Shown: positions 1 to 10,537, numbered from the stretch's first letter. The stretch is DNA of 64,000 nt from Symbiotaphrina buchneri (GCA_001599915.1 BCIG01000025.1:124001-188000); one strand, 5' to 3'. Numbers and translations: made by a program. The notes: generated from the letters alone by a model not told the origin.

Positions 1-952
1 GGAGCTCTTGGGTAAAATCCCCAGAAGGAAGTACGTGCGATGGCAGCATGAGATGACTTTAAGCAAACATAAGTTTCTGTGCGGCGGCCTCGTAGTGACG
101 GGCTACTGTTCTTCTGTTCAACCAGGCGAGGCGCAGAGCAGCCATGTTCCAACCAACAGCTTTACGCCCATACAAAAGCCGAGCTTACAGGCGTCGATGG
201 CGGAGGGGCAAGCGAAGTCCGGCATCTGCATGATCATTCGTTCCCACGAGGGGCGGAGATGAGCTCCAGGACGGGATGCCATGATGTTGCGGAGCCAAGG
301 TCCAGACATCCCACAAATTCGGTTCCCGGTTCCTGGGAGAGACATCGGCAAGGGTTCCTTCGCTACCCCTGAATGATCGCCGCGCTAGCGCGCCATCAAT
401 GACTCGGAGTTCCATTTCCAATTTCCATCTTGAACTACTCACCTTCAGCTAGAATTACTTGCCATGAGCTTGCAGATAATCTCGCTCATCGAGTAATAGG
501 CAATCTCCATCAGAGACTTGTTTCATCACCCAGCGGGAATTGATGTAATTATTGCCGTGTTCTATGATCTTGTTGCCGCTGCAGTCCGTAATCTGGAATT
601 ACTCAAGCTCAAGCATAGCAAACATTACATCTATGCAGCTGGCAAGTAGATCAAGGCCACTGCAACTATCGAGTCTGCAGTTCCGAGACCATGGTTCAGG
701 ATCCTGATGTCTCAGGCAACGGATACGGTTCCTTGGAACTCTTGAACCTCCTCATGTTTTCGGCTCAAGCGGATTCTCTGGCTTAGGCCATGGCAGGGAC
801 AGCTCGACGCTATACTGGCTCTATCAGCTTTTCTGATTTTCCTCGTTCTCCCCCTTTCCTTTCTGTTATTTTGTCTTCTAAACCGCTGCTACTCCGGGCG
901 TACCTCACCGGAAGTCGTCTTTAGTCCCTCTTTCTCGCTCTACATTTCAAAC
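1..952. other. left-edge intergenic / 5' region of GH16 gene
   Basis: No reading frame here looks coding on either strand; the short open frames overlap one another and have no recognisable motif. The last 120 bases before position 953 are pyrimidine-rich (long C/T runs around 840-930), typical of a fungal core promoter and 5' leader. I see no RNA gene or repeat. Confidence 0.5.
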
Positions 953-2412
953 ATGAATCCTTCTGCAGCTGGCAGTGCTATCCCAGCTACCTCCAGCATC
1001 ATTAACGCATCTGCACTCAACGTCCAACGCACCCGGCCATCCAGCTCCCAAAGCTCCAGCAAGAGCTCGGCGATCCGCAGGGGTCCCAGCACAAACTACT
1101 TCCGTTCTCGCCGTATCACCCCCGGGGAAGTAGAGCAGCCGTGGTTGAACCAGAAAGATCCCCGGCAGAAATGGCATACAATCATTCCCTTGCTGGGGAT
1201 CGGTATTGGAATCCTCGTGTCCGCGCTGGCGTGTTGGCAGGGCTATCTCTCTGTAGATAACTTCGAGTACTGCCCCGTACTGATCGAGGACTTCTCGAGC
1301 GGTTCGCTTGATGAGGCTGTCTGGACGAAGGAGGTGGAGGTGGGTGGATTCGGGTGAGTTGCACATTTACAGTCTTTGGGATATACAGAACCGGCTAACA
1401 ATGGTGCAGCAATGGGCAGTTCGAGCAGACGACGGACACGGAAGAGAACGTCTTCGTCAACAACGGCGAGCTATGGATCAAGCCCACGCTCCAAGACTCC
1501 AGCCTGATCGAAAATGACTGCATCCTGAATCTCACGGCTCTGGGCATATGCACATCTACTGAAGTCGCCAGCTGCGTGGCCGCCACGAATGTCACAAACG
1601 GTACCATCGTCAACCCAGTCCGTTCCGGCAGGATCAATACGAAGAAAGGAGCTTCCATCAAATACGGCACGTTACCTACTGTCTATTTCCGCAGCACTCC
1701 ACTAACCTCTCCAGGCCGCGTCGAAGTCGTCGCCCAACTCCCCGCCGGCGATTGGCTCTGGCCCGCGATCTGGCTGCTGCCGGTAAACGAGACCTACGGC
1801 GCCTGGCCCGCATCCGGTGAGATCGACATGCTCGAATCGCGGGGGAACAACCACAGCTACAGTCCCTCGGGTATCAGCTCCGGCAACAACATCGGGACCA
1901 GCACTCTGCACTGGGGCCCCGACTCGTCCACAGACGCGTGGATCAAAACAACGAAGCGCACCAGCGCGCTGCACACCACCTACGCGGCGGGGTTTCACCT
2001 GTTCGGCCTCGAGTGGAGCCCCAAGTACCTATTCACGTACATCGACAGCCGCCTCGCGCAGGTGCTGTACGTACCCTTCAAGACTCCGCGCTGGGGCGCC
2101 GGGGAGTTCCCCTCGGCGGCGCCGAATGGTACGCGCTATGTGGATCCCTGGAGCCAGACGGGACGGCCTAGTAGCCCGTTCGATCAGCCGTTTTATCTCA
2201 TTTTGCATGTGGCGGTGGGCAGCACGAATGGCTGGTGGAGGGATGGGTATGCGGGGAAGCCGTGGGTGGATGCGAGTGAGACGGCGAAGAGGGATTTTTG
2301 GGACGCGAGAGATGAGTGGTTTCCAAGCTGGAAGAACGGAGGGCAGTTGAGGGTGCGCAGTGTGAAGATGTGGCAGCAGGCTGGGTACGAAGGGTGCGTT
2401 GGAAAGAAGTAA
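953..2412 (+). CDS. membrane-anchored GH16 family beta-glucanase/transglycosylase
   Basis: Predicted 451-aa type II membrane glycoside hydrolase of family 16, acting on beta-1,3/1,4-glucans, most likely at the cell wall. Exons 953-1353, 1410-1666 and 1715-2412 (1356 nt). Seen: a Ser-rich cytosolic N-terminus, one hydrophobic segment at about residues 75-97, then the lumenal catalytic domain starting near EDFSSGSLDE. The GH16 active-site motif reads GEIDMLESRG, matching ExDxxE (nucleophile and acid/base Glu both present), followed by the family-typical STLHWGP block and a Trp-rich substrate cleft. The 56-nt first intron (1354-1409) splits a Gly codon. The second, 1667-1714, is a GC-AG intron of 48 nt without a stop, so an unspliced mRNA would carry 16 extra residues between KYG and RVEV. 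The exact substrate is not readable from sequence; identity as GH16 is firm. Confidence 0.92.
1667..1714 (+). other. 48-nt GC-AG intron, multiple of three and stop-free
   Basis: The 5' site is GC (GCACGT) instead of GT, the branch point is CACTAAC and the 3' site is CCAG. Removing it joins ...KYG to RVEVVAQL, the spacing usual for GH16 homologues of this type. Retention keeps the frame. Confidence 0.7.
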
Positions 2413-2881
2413 TATGTTTGGTAGATATCGCAGCGATCAAGAGGTCGGTGCTGTCTATCCTAGACCGCTAATCTGAAAGCATCAATATTTGGATATCAAA
2501 TATGAGCAATTCAATAATACAAGGCAGTTCCAAATAAAGCTGCAACTTTGATACGCACTTCTCCTTCCCCAAGGACCAGCGGATATCCCTCGGGGCAGCC
2601 CCCTGTGCAGCTTGTTCGTTCAGGGGTTTTATCTCGCCAAAAACAAGCAGGGTCCACCACGGCCCCGCTTCTTCCAACGTCATTGCGCAGATAAGAATCT
2701 CGAACATGCTGGCAGCGAGCGAGAGACCCACACATGCATGCTTCCCTCAGCCGGAGAACCGGCTTCCAAAAGACCCATATCGCACATAACTCGGTGGCCG
2801 TCTAACATGATGACCATGCAAGGCAATACCTCACTGCTTGGTGGTACGACTCCTTAAGCGGCGCGACTGCCTGCCTCTGAA
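2413..2881. other. intergenic, nothing recognised
   Basis: This stretch follows the GH16 stop. An open frame at 2612-2857 on the plus strand has no family features or biased composition. It could hold the promoter and first exon of the putative small gene whose last exon ends at 3310. Confidence 0.4.
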
Positions 2882-3310
2882 GAAAGCGACATCCAAGCAC
2901 GAGACACCTCAGCACGCTGTAAAGCAGGGCAAACGAGCAACAACAGCAAGCAGCACGACACCTCCTCCTCTGCCGCACACGCCGAATCCATCTCTCTCCA
3001 TCTCTCTCCCTCTCCCGCATACCGTCCGCCAAACCGCACCGCTCAGCCCCAACCCCCGCCTTCCCCCCAAAAAACACAAATTCCCGTCATCGACTCAATC
3101 ATAACGGCCGGGCCACGGGGCGCCGCAAAACTCGAGACCGCCGCGGAGGATCTGAAGGAAGACATCCATGAGCGGCGGGCGGCGTCGCGGAGCAAGAGTC
3201 ACGATAAGGATCAGCATCAGGGCGCTGCTGCGGAGAAAGAGACGCAGAGTCAAGAGAGAGCAAAGCGTGAGGAGGATGCGGAGAAGCTTGTTGAGGAGGT
3301 GAGGCGGTAG
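2882..3310 (+). CDS. probable 3' exon of a small charged protein
   Basis: An open frame with no ATG runs from 2882 to the TAG at 3310. Its last 70 or so codons look coding: IPVIDSIITAGPRGAAKLET followed by a highly charged helical stretch (AAEDLKEDIHERR, then EKETQSQERAKREEDAEKLVEEV). The 5' half of the frame is low-complexity and is probably leader or intron, so the real exon likely starts near 3050-3090 after an unlocated 3' splice site. The product would be a short, soluble, Glu/Lys/Arg-rich protein with coiled-coil tendency. I do not recognise the family. Without a start codon or first exon this remains tentative. Confidence 0.35.
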   Translation, partial: ESDIQARDTSARCKAGQTSNNSKQHDTSSSAAHAESISLHLSPSPAYRPPNRTAQPQPPPSPQKTQIPVIDSIITAGPRGAAKLETAAEDLKEDIHERRAASRSKSHDKDQHQGAAAEKETQSQERAKREEDAEKLVEEVRR

Positions 3311-3921
3311 GGGAGGGGTGGGGTGGGTAGCATATGAAAAATTGGAGAATTGGGAGCAGGGCGAATGGGGAGGAAGGGGACCGGGACGGGCGAGTGTGGG
3401 CTTGCATGAGGATGGATGGGCATGGGGATGGGGAGTGGGCTGCAGGATCAGGAGATGGAATGAATGTCAGTCAGCACTGCAGTGCTCTGGCATAAAGAGC
3501 GAGTGAGCTGTCAGTGGAATATGGCTGCTATAATCAGTCCTATGAGGTCCAGCCTGGACAATTGGAGGCCGAAGGAGTGCTGACAAGAGAAGTATGAGGT
3601 GGACTCTCACTTCGAGACTCAAGCAAAATTCCGGATGCTCTTTTGGGGGACTTCTGACCTGGGCTGTGTGTCTCCTGGTTTACAGAGAGTGGAGGTACTA
3701 TCTCTCGATGGGTGTGGAGATCAACAGCAATGGTTCCAAGTGAACAGAGGGATGACATGAGTCGTAACGAACGCGGCAGAGAGATCAACTGCATACTGAT
3801 ATATCGATTTTTTAACTGTTTCCTCTGCTGTATAATGCAATGCTTGCGACCAACTGACATCCCCATCCAGCGACTAACCCATCTCCCTTCCAGAAGACCT
3901 ATCACTCCTCAAGCCAGCCGC
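3311..3921. other. intergenic, 3' flanks
   Basis: Purine-rich sequence downstream of the putative small gene (runs of GGGGATGGG type at 3310-3440), then the 3' flank of the RpiB-type gene on the minus strand. No coding signal seen. Confidence 0.4.
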
Positions 3922-4410
3922 TCAAGACATATGCTCCCTCTCAACCTCATGAATCGCCTCAACCTTCTGCTTACTCTTACTGCTGGGATCAAACCTATAG
4001 CCGACCCACTCCTTCGCCAACCTCTTCGCCAGCTCCAGCCCCACGACTCTCTCACCCATACACAGCACCTGAGCATCATTACTCAAGATCGCTCTCTCCA
4101 CACTAAAGCTATCATGCGCCGTGACCGCGCGGATGCCCTTGACTTTATTCGCAGAAATCGCCACGCCGAGCCCCGTGCCGCAGATCAGCAGCGCCCGGTC
4201 CACCTCTCCGGACTGGATTTTCTTGCCGGCGGCTGCGGCGATGTGTGGGTAGGCGGTCTTGTCGTCGGTGTGGTCGACGCCGACGTCGATTACGGACTCG
4301 ACGTAAGGGGATTTCTGGAGTTCGGCCGTGATGGCTTTTTTGTAGGAGACGCCCGCGTCGTCGCTGCCGATGGCGATGCGGAGTTTGGGGAGGTCGCCGT
4401 TGGTCGTCAT
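3922..4410 (-). CDS. RpiB/LacAB-family sugar phosphate isomerase (putative D-erythrulose-4-phosphate isomerase)
   Basis: 162-aa single-exon protein. I chose the ATG at 4410 ([20 protein letters not shown]) because the 25 codons upstream are unlike the family. RpiB features: the SDDAG N-terminal loop (phosphate and substrate Asp), the CGTGLG motif with the catalytic Cys near residue 75-80, and [11 protein letters not shown] with the conserved His. RpiB enzymes interconvert aldo- and ketose phosphates. Fungi use an RpiA-type enzyme in the pentose pathway, so an extra RpiB is usually catabolic. The neighbour 847 bp upstream is a TIM paralogue on the same strand. This pairing is that of bacterial EryI/EryH and of EYI2/EYI1 in the Yarrowia erythritol cluster, so I infer erythrulose-4-phosphate to erythrose-4-phosphate isomerisation. 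Family is certain; substrate is inferred. Confidence 0.85.
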   Translation of the reverse strand: MTTNGDLPKLRIAIGSDDAGVSYKKAITAELQKSPYVESVIDVGVDHTDDKTAYPHIAAAAGKKIQSGEVDRALLICGTGLGVAISANKVKGIRAVTAHDSFSVERAILSNDAQVLCMGERVVGLELAKRLAKEWVGYRFDPSSKSKQKVEAIHEVEREHMS

Positions 4411-5257
4411 CGTGTTGGCTGGGTGGATGGGTGGGATTGAAGGTGAGGATTGTTTCTGCTGAATGGAGAGTGCGGGGTAGATCAAGCGTGGAGACGTTGT
4501 TCGTAATGCAAGATTGCTTCACAATACTTTTTCTCTCAAGCCAAGTTTCGACGACAGGAGTTGGAGGTTCAAAGAGCAAAGAGCAGAGAAAATAGAATAC
4601 AAGACGAAGAAATTCGCCTCCGGCCCAAGTCCTCCAATTTTTGACTTTATCCAGCCAGCAGCGCGCTCCCAATAATATCCGCAATCACTGCCAACGAGGG
4701 GGCCAAGGGCCACACCGGGGTTAACGCCGGCCTGGGCGCCGGCACGTTTCCCCAGCTTGCTTCGGATTCGCCAAATCGGGCAACCCGGGGCCCGTGGGGT
4801 CGGGCTTCCGGGGCGAATCGTACCGACCGTCAGCGGCGTCAGCGAATTTTACTGGCTGGGAGTTTTGGATTGGCAGTGATGGACGAAATAATAGAAAATA
4901 TGAAGGGTCATGGTTATTTTTGAGGAATCAAGCATGACAGACTGTGAAGTGGACATCTCGGGCTCAATAATGCTGGAGTGACCATCACGCAGCCCAGATG
5001 GACAAATTGCTATGGCCGGGGAGAGCTGCCGGGTCATCAGATTCAGATCGTCAACTCGGTAGGGCCCTCTCCTCTTAGTTGGGATGCTTCCTTCTCGCCC
5101 TCAATGCATGCATGTATGGAGCGACCCTTCAGCAAAGCCCGTTGCAAGATCGACTGCCGAAGGTATCTTCAGCTAGCAGCTGACTTTGATCCCGGGCCCC
5201 TTCTTCGCATCCATCAACTCCACGCTCAACCACTGTATGCTCATACAACTCCACCTA
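4411..5257. other. promoter region of the RpiB-type gene and 3' flank of the TIM-type gene
   Basis: No coding signal. The segment 4715-4830 is strongly GC-rich, with an inverted GCCGGC pair near 4725-4745 and a CCGTGGGG element at 4792-4799, which fits the CreA-type SYGGRG core. This is the likely upstream control region of the minus-strand isomerase. Confidence 0.45.
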
Positions 5258-6130
5258 TCAAGGCACAGCCATCTCCTCAATGACCTTCTTCAAATTCCCC
5301 ACATCATGGGCAAACCTGCCCAAAAACAGGCCATCGCACTGACTCTTGAGCCCCTCAAACGTGCCCGGCCCCGCGCTCCCACCATAAAGCACCCTAACCC
5401 TGCCTTCCCTCCTCTTAACACTATCCAACTCCCTAATCCCCTTCACCACGCCCAGCACATGTTCCTTCGCCGCCGGTTCGCTGGCCCCAATCGCCCACAC
5501 CGGCTCATACGCCAACACGACCTCGGCATCCCTTCCAATCCCCTGCTGGTCCAGCGCCAACAGCACCGCATCGACCTGCAGCGCGACCTCCTCAACCGCA
5601 ATCCTCACGCCCGCGTCATCGTTGTCGTCCGCAGATGCCGCGCGCGTTACCTCCCCGATGCACACCAGCGGGACCATACCGTGCCTCGCGACCGCCACGC
5701 TCTTCTTCGCCACCTCAATGTCCGTCTCGTGGAAGATCCGCCGGCGCTCGGCATGCCCGACCTCGACGATGCGGACGCCCGCCTCGGCGAGGTCCGCGGG
5801 GGACACTTCGCCCGTGTACGCGCCCCGGTCGGCGTAGAAGGTGTCTTGCGCCCCGAGCCAGATCTGCGATGACGGCGTGGAGGAGGATGGGTGCGCGGGG
5901 GTTGTGGGGTCGTCGGTGGAGGGTGAGGATGTGGAGGAGAGGATCGAGGCGGAGGGCACGATGCTGAGGAAGTCGGGCACGACGAACAGGTCGATGTTGT
6001 GCTTGGCCGCGAGGGGCCCGAGGGGCAGGAGGGCGTTGATGTAGGACCGTGTCTGCGATAGGCTGAAGTACATTTTCAGCGAGACGCCGACGATGCGGCG
6101 CCGTGATGGGGGTGGGGCGGGGTCGGCCAT
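5258..6130 (-). CDS. triosephosphate isomerase-family enzyme (putative erythrulose-1-phosphate isomerase)
   Basis: 290-aa single-exon TIM-barrel enzyme. Start set at 6130 (MADPAPPPSRRRIVGVSLKM) rather than ten codons upstream. TIM catalytic residues are present: Lys in SLKMYF (glycolytic TIM has NWKMN), His in VEVGHAERR, Glu in VLAYEPVWAIG, and the phosphate loop YGGSAGPG. It differs from glycolytic TIM in the N-terminal SLKMYF and in a Ser/Pro/Thr-rich insertion of about 25 residues before IWLGAQDTFY. Fungal genomes also carry a canonical glycolytic TIM, and the SLKMYF type beside an RpiB gene matches EryH/EYI1, converting L-erythrulose-1-phosphate to D-erythrulose-4-phosphate. The partner RpiB gene would do the next step. 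No erythritol dehydrogenase, erythrulose kinase or Euf1-like regulator is in this window. Confidence 0.85.
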   Translation of the reverse strand: MADPAPPPSRRRIVGVSLKMYFSLSQTRSYINALLPLGPLAAKHNIDLFVVPDFLSIVPSASILSSTSSPSTDDPTTPAHPSSSTPSSQIWLGAQDTFYADRGAYTGEVSPADLAEAGVRIVEVGHAERRRIFHETDIEVAKKSVAVARHGMVPLVCIGEVTRAASADDNDDAGVRIAVEEVALQVDAVLLALDQQGIGRDAEVVLAYEPVWAIGASEPAAKEHVLGVVKGIRELDSVKRREGRVRVLYGGSAGPGTFEGLKSQCDGLFLGRFAHDVGNLKKVIEEMAVP

Positions 6131-6691
6131 GGTATGTTCTGAGGTCGTAGGGTGATGCATGCGGGCGTCAAGGATATATGCGACTCATGTTTTGAGAAGC
6201 AAACACACGATGGAAATAGAGAGCCAAATATATTTGACAGCACCGGATCTAAGATCAATTGAGTTCAGGCTTGTGGATCTAGTCGCGGACCCAGCTGGGT
6301 GGGTCTCTCTTGGTCTCCGGTGATGTCGCCGATGCAACCAACCCACAACCGTGTGGGGAAAGGGAAAACGCTCTCGGATGCCCCTTCCTGGCCCGCTCCG
6401 TGTGGGGACCGCACCGCAAACTATGAGGTAAAGGTGCCAAAAGACATCTCCACTTGGCCATGTCTTGACCATAACCCTTAACTCGACGACATCCTACAGA
6501 AATTTCCCTTGGCTGGTGTGAAGTATCGTGAAGGAAGGTAATCCGCTAAATCAAGTAGATTGCTAGAATAGAACCCCAACCTGAACCCCTGGACAGCACC
6601 CTAAACTCCTAGCTACCATGCAGCAGAAGTTATCGTACAAGGTATCTCCTGTAACATTCCCATGCCACACTGCAAGAGAACAAGAACCACT
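6131..6691. other. intergenic: promoter of TIM-type gene, 3' flank of PDI gene
   Basis: No coding signal. It contains a repeated CCGTGTGGGGA element (separate entry). The PDI gene on the same strand ends at 6692, so this segment contains both its terminator and the TIM-type promoter. Confidence 0.5.
6349..6408. promoter_or_regulatory. two direct copies of CCGTGTGGGGA (CreA-like)
   Basis: Exact 11-nt copies lie at 6349-6359 and 6398-6408, about 220-280 bp upstream of the TIM-type start codon. Each contains GTGGGG, which fits the SYGGRG binding core of the carbon catabolite repressor CreA/Mig1. Inference: glucose repression of the isomerase, expected for an alternative-carbon pathway. Confidence 0.4.
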
Positions 6692-9105
6692 CTAGTCGAC
6701 CTTGCCGTTGGCCCCGCCGCCTCCAAGAAGTCCTTCCTTTCCATCAAGTCTAAAGAAGCCACCTCCGTTTCCTCCACTGAAACCACCGGGGCCCTTTGAG
6801 CGCCTGATTCTGCCCCTTCCATAGATCGCCAACACTATTATGACCCCTATGAAAACTCCGAAAGATATCCACGGATGCCCAGAACATGCTTGACGAAGGG
6901 TGAAGAAGAACCTTTCGATCCTTCCGGTTGTCGACTTGGAACTCAATTTGGGAGGGTTAGAGATGACCTTGGGTAAAGTCTCGAGTATGGATGTGCGCGA
7001 GGGAACCAAATAGCCTCCAGCGGCTGAAGTATCCCAATACCTTCGATTCTGAAACAAGGTCAGCGGAGATATTCCAAGGGCTTCTGGGAAACTTACATCC
7101 TCATCATTGATAATGACGCGGTCGCCATCCTGCTGCACATCAATACCGTAGGTGGTCCGAATCCATCGTTCCCAGAACACGCCATCCACCCAAGCGAAGC
7201 CAACTTCCTTGCGTCGATGCTCGTCCATGTTGATGCGGATGCTCTTTGCGTTCCTCAGAGCTCGCTGGTCATTACGGTCTTCCGCTTCCTCAATTCGAAG
7301 TTGCTTGGCATCACGTAGTTCTTGTCTCTCGGTCTGGAAGGCCTTGACCTCCTTGTCCATCCATTCGAGAGCTGCATTCTTCAACTCACGCTTGGCGGCA
7401 GTGAAGTCATCCCCACGGCTTCTATCAAGAATACCCAACACGACGATCTTCCCGTGCATGATATCGCGAGAGTTGGATGCAGTAAGCTCCGGTACGATTG
7501 GAAGCCAGACAGACTGCATCCAGGAAAGAATCGCCCGATAATCACGCATTTCCTTCGGCATCAAACCTTTGTAGTAGGACGGTCTGCCATCCCGTGAAAC
7601 CAACAGACGTGGCCATGTCGAGATCTTGAACCTCTCAGCAAGCACTGCACTGTCAGTCTTGACAAGCTTGGCATGACCGATCAAGCTCAGAGTGAGGCGT
7701 TCAATAGCAGCGAAATCCTCGCTCGTGGTGGCATGATCATAGAAGTAAAGGAAGATGACGTCTTCCTTTTCTTCCAGCTCTTTGAATGCCGCTGCATCCA
7801 CAGATTTCACCCCATCCGCGCTATCGATCGCTTTGTTTGAGAACGACAATAGATCCCCCAGGCCCCTCAACCCGTCATACTCGACTCGCTCACCGCCACG
7901 GAAGAACAAGAGGGTTGGATATCCGGTAAGTCGCACATCCTTACATAACCGTTGCTCTAGCTCGCAGTTCACCTCCCCAATGTTGAGTTTTCCTTTCATC
8001 TCCTTTCCAAGCTCAGCCCATACCGGAGCAAGAGCTTGACAATGGCCACACCATGGAGCGTAGAATTTGATGAACCACGGATTCATGGTCGTTGTCACCA
8101 GTTCTTGAAAGCTCTCTGCGGTAAGGGGCATAGACGTTCCCAAGGGGTTAGGCGTCGCTTGAGGCTTGGTTGGCTTATCCAGAACCTTAGAGCCTGGCTT
8201 TGGAGACTCCGTTGCCAATGCAGCAGCTTGCTCATTGTGTTTGGCACCAGCAGCTGCACCTGCTTTGGCATCTTTGTCTTTTGCAGCAGGGACATCAGGC
8301 TTGGCTGCGGCGTCGACATGATCGGCACCGACTTCCGGAAGTTTTACACCTTCTTTTGGCCGGGATCCAGGTCTGATTGACTCAAGGGTCTCCTCCACGA
8401 ATGCACTGAGACCGGCAAGGTCTCTAGCTCCAGTAAATTTCTTTACCTCTTTCCCATCCTTGAACAGAATAAAGGTAGGGAAAGCATGCACACCATTGGC
8501 TTCGCAAGTTCCTCCGAAAGCAACACAGTCCAACTTGGCAAAGTGAAAGTTGTAGTACGGATGAAACGAATTCAGGGAGGATTGTGAGTCGGACTTTGGA
8601 GACGATGGGACTGGCTGTGATGTCTGATAGAAGGTTAGTGCAAGACGGGCATGGACCAGAGGGCATAACTGACATAATAGAACTCATAAAGCGTCTGATA
8701 TGCCGGTGCAATGGCTTTGCAATGATGGCAATATGGAGAATAATGCTCTACGAACCTGCAAGTCACCATTGTTAGCAATCCGTGATCGAGAAAACGCGGC
8801 TGAACCAAATCCACCGTCGTCTATGACGAAAGCAAGACGTACCAATATCCATCCTTTATATCCTCCGCAAATGTGTTCCCCTTCAGCTCTTTCATCGGCG
8901 GTACTTCCACGCCATTGAATGTAGTGTATCCGGACTTGTCCTCCTCGTCGGATGAGGCAGCTTTCTCCGGCGCTGCCGTCTGGATGCCTAGGGTGTCTGC
9001 GACTGAGGAAGCAACATCGGCAATCTTCTCGAGAGGCGGAGGAGCAGCAGCCACCGAAGAGGCTAATAGGTACGAGACCAGAGATATCGGTAGTAGCATC
9101 CGCAT
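6692..9105 (-). CDS. ER membrane protein disulfide isomerase, Eps1-like
   Basis: 742-aa secreted-pathway thiol oxidoreductase. Exons (minus) 9105-8843, 8755-8674, 8623-7097 and 7048-6692; introns of 87, 50 and 48 nt. Signal peptide at residues 1-20 (MRMLLPISLVSYLLASSVAA). A first thioredoxin domain has SPYCHHC (Cys97/Cys100) and a second has APWCGHC (about 307/310). They are separated by an Ala/Lys-rich linker. A degenerate thioredoxin-like third region follows, then one membrane span at about 683-701 and a basic Gly-rich cytosolic tail. This layout matches yeast Eps1, a membrane PDI of ER quality control. CHHC in domain 1 is unusual. The last intron (7049-7096) is 48 nt and stop-free, so retention would insert 16 residues. 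Divergent from the complex I subunit gene. Confidence 0.9.
7049..7096 (-). other. 48-nt GT-AG intron, multiple of three and stop-free
   Basis: GTAAGT donor, CTGAC branch point and TTTCAG acceptor are all good, yet the sequence translates without a stop (begins VSFPEALG). Splicing joins INDED to NRRYWD. This is the second such intron in the window. Confidence 0.7.
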
Positions 9106-9604
9106 CTTGTGTGCTTTTGGGAATGAAGGCGGAATCTGTGGTCGATAGGAGCACCACTTGATATCCCCCTATGGAGCGGGTATTCGCAGTTTCTGGTCGC
9201 ACAGGCAGCTCAACGGTTGAGCTCCGTGTGAAGCACGTTGTGCGTGCCACCCAGCAACAGCCTTGTAGAAGCTCTTCCCTCTGAGCTTGCCAGTATCCCA
9301 GCCCCTGCTGCAAGAAGTTGACTTCCTATATTGCGACGTTTCTCGATCCACGGGGCTGAGAAAAGAGTTGTCGCGTTGTCAGATCATTGCCCCTTGGAGT
9401 GCTTCGGACCTCGCTAGCGAGTCCCAATGTGGAGTAGGTCGCTTAGTGCTCTGAGGTACCGAGGAAAGTGTACAGCACAGCACTGGAGTTCACATCAAAG
9501 CTTCATCGAGGACCTCTCAGCTTTACGACCGACTTGAGCGAGTCCCAGTCTCACAGCCAGCTGATTGCTCCAACTACTCCAACAAGCCCGGCGGTCAATC
9601 AATC
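9106..9604. promoter_or_regulatory. 499-bp divergent promoter (PDI gene / complex I subunit gene)
   Basis: Non-coding interval between two divergent start codons at 9105 (minus) and 9605 (plus). No TATA box or palindrome stands out; a C/T-rich and CAA/CTCC-rich leader precedes 9605. Confidence 0.6.
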
Positions 9605-10537
9605 ATGAGGGGCACGACAAGGCTACTCGCGCGGTTCCTTGAACCGAACTCGCCGACTGGCCTCACCGGCCTCCTAACGCATCCCGCTCCGCGGAGTACC
9701 CTCATCTACCTTTACAGCAGCGCATTGGAGAAGCTTAAGAAACTGCCAGACTCTTCGGCGTACCGCACGTCCACTGAAGCGTTGACAAAGCATCGTCTCG
9801 CGATCGTGGAGAGCGTCAAGCCTCCGGGATACGATGAATGGAAGGAAAGGGCGAGCAAAGTAATTGCAGCAAATCCGGATATATTCAAGGAGCCTGCAGG
9901 AGAGATAGGCAAAGTTGGGTCAGGAGCGATGACGGAAGCTGCTGGGAAGAAGTTCCTTCACACCGAAATTCGAGAAGAGGGGGATGAGAGGGATGTGGAA
10001 TGGGACGGAGAAGATCAGGCATATCTGGAAGGACCCAGCCCGACGAAAAAGGTTGCTATGCACAAGGCGATAGGCATGGGAGAGGATCCGGATGAGGGCA
10101 AGAGAACGATATCTTGGGAGCCTGAGCCACCATTGGAAGCTAAGCAGTACGTCTCTTTTGATTCATGCTTCTTTGACCGGCAGCATCCAATCTCTACGTC
10201 TCATACAAGACTACAACACGTATTCATGGCTGATGCGTTGTCTAGGGTCGAGGAGATCGAGCAGAAAATCGGTGCTGGCCTGATAGAGGAAGTCATTCAG
10301 GTTGCAGAGGGCGAACTCAAGCTCATAGATACCATGACTGAGGCTAAGGTGTATGTACCCTCCTGCGGAATTATACGAAGCATCTCTGCCTGGGCTTGCA
10401 GGCGGTCAATGTAGTATACCTTACTAACTTTTCTATCGAACAGGTGGGAAGAACTGGAAGAGAAGCCCGTCGAAGGACAATGGAAGTATTTTGAGCGCGG
10501 AACATACGGGAAAGAGACACCAAAGCCTCCGCAGTAG
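9605..10537 (+). CDS. NADH:ubiquinone oxidoreductase accessory subunit, NDUFA5/29.9 kDa family
   Basis: 246-aa subunit of mitochondrial complex I, located on the matrix arm. Exons 9605-10146, 10246-10350 and 10444-10537; introns of 99 and 93 nt. Seen: a basic amphipathic N-terminus (MRGTTRLLARFL) fitting import, the NDUFA5 block TGLTGLLTHPAPRSTLIYLYSSALEKL split by its characteristic PRS/LIxLY pattern, ALTKHRLAIVES and the GYDEW motif, then the long fungal-type C-terminal extension ending in WEELEEKPVEGQWKYF. Mammalian NDUFA5 is about 115 aa; the extra C-terminal half is normal for the fungal 29.9-kDa orthologue. Both introns fall in the extension and were placed by restoring the WEELEEKP motif. 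Confidence 0.92.

Noticed and set aside
5960-6030. An intron removing the Ser/Pro-rich insert of the TIM-type isomerase
   Set aside because: No convincing donor precedes the insert with a branch point in place; it is more simply a variable loop.
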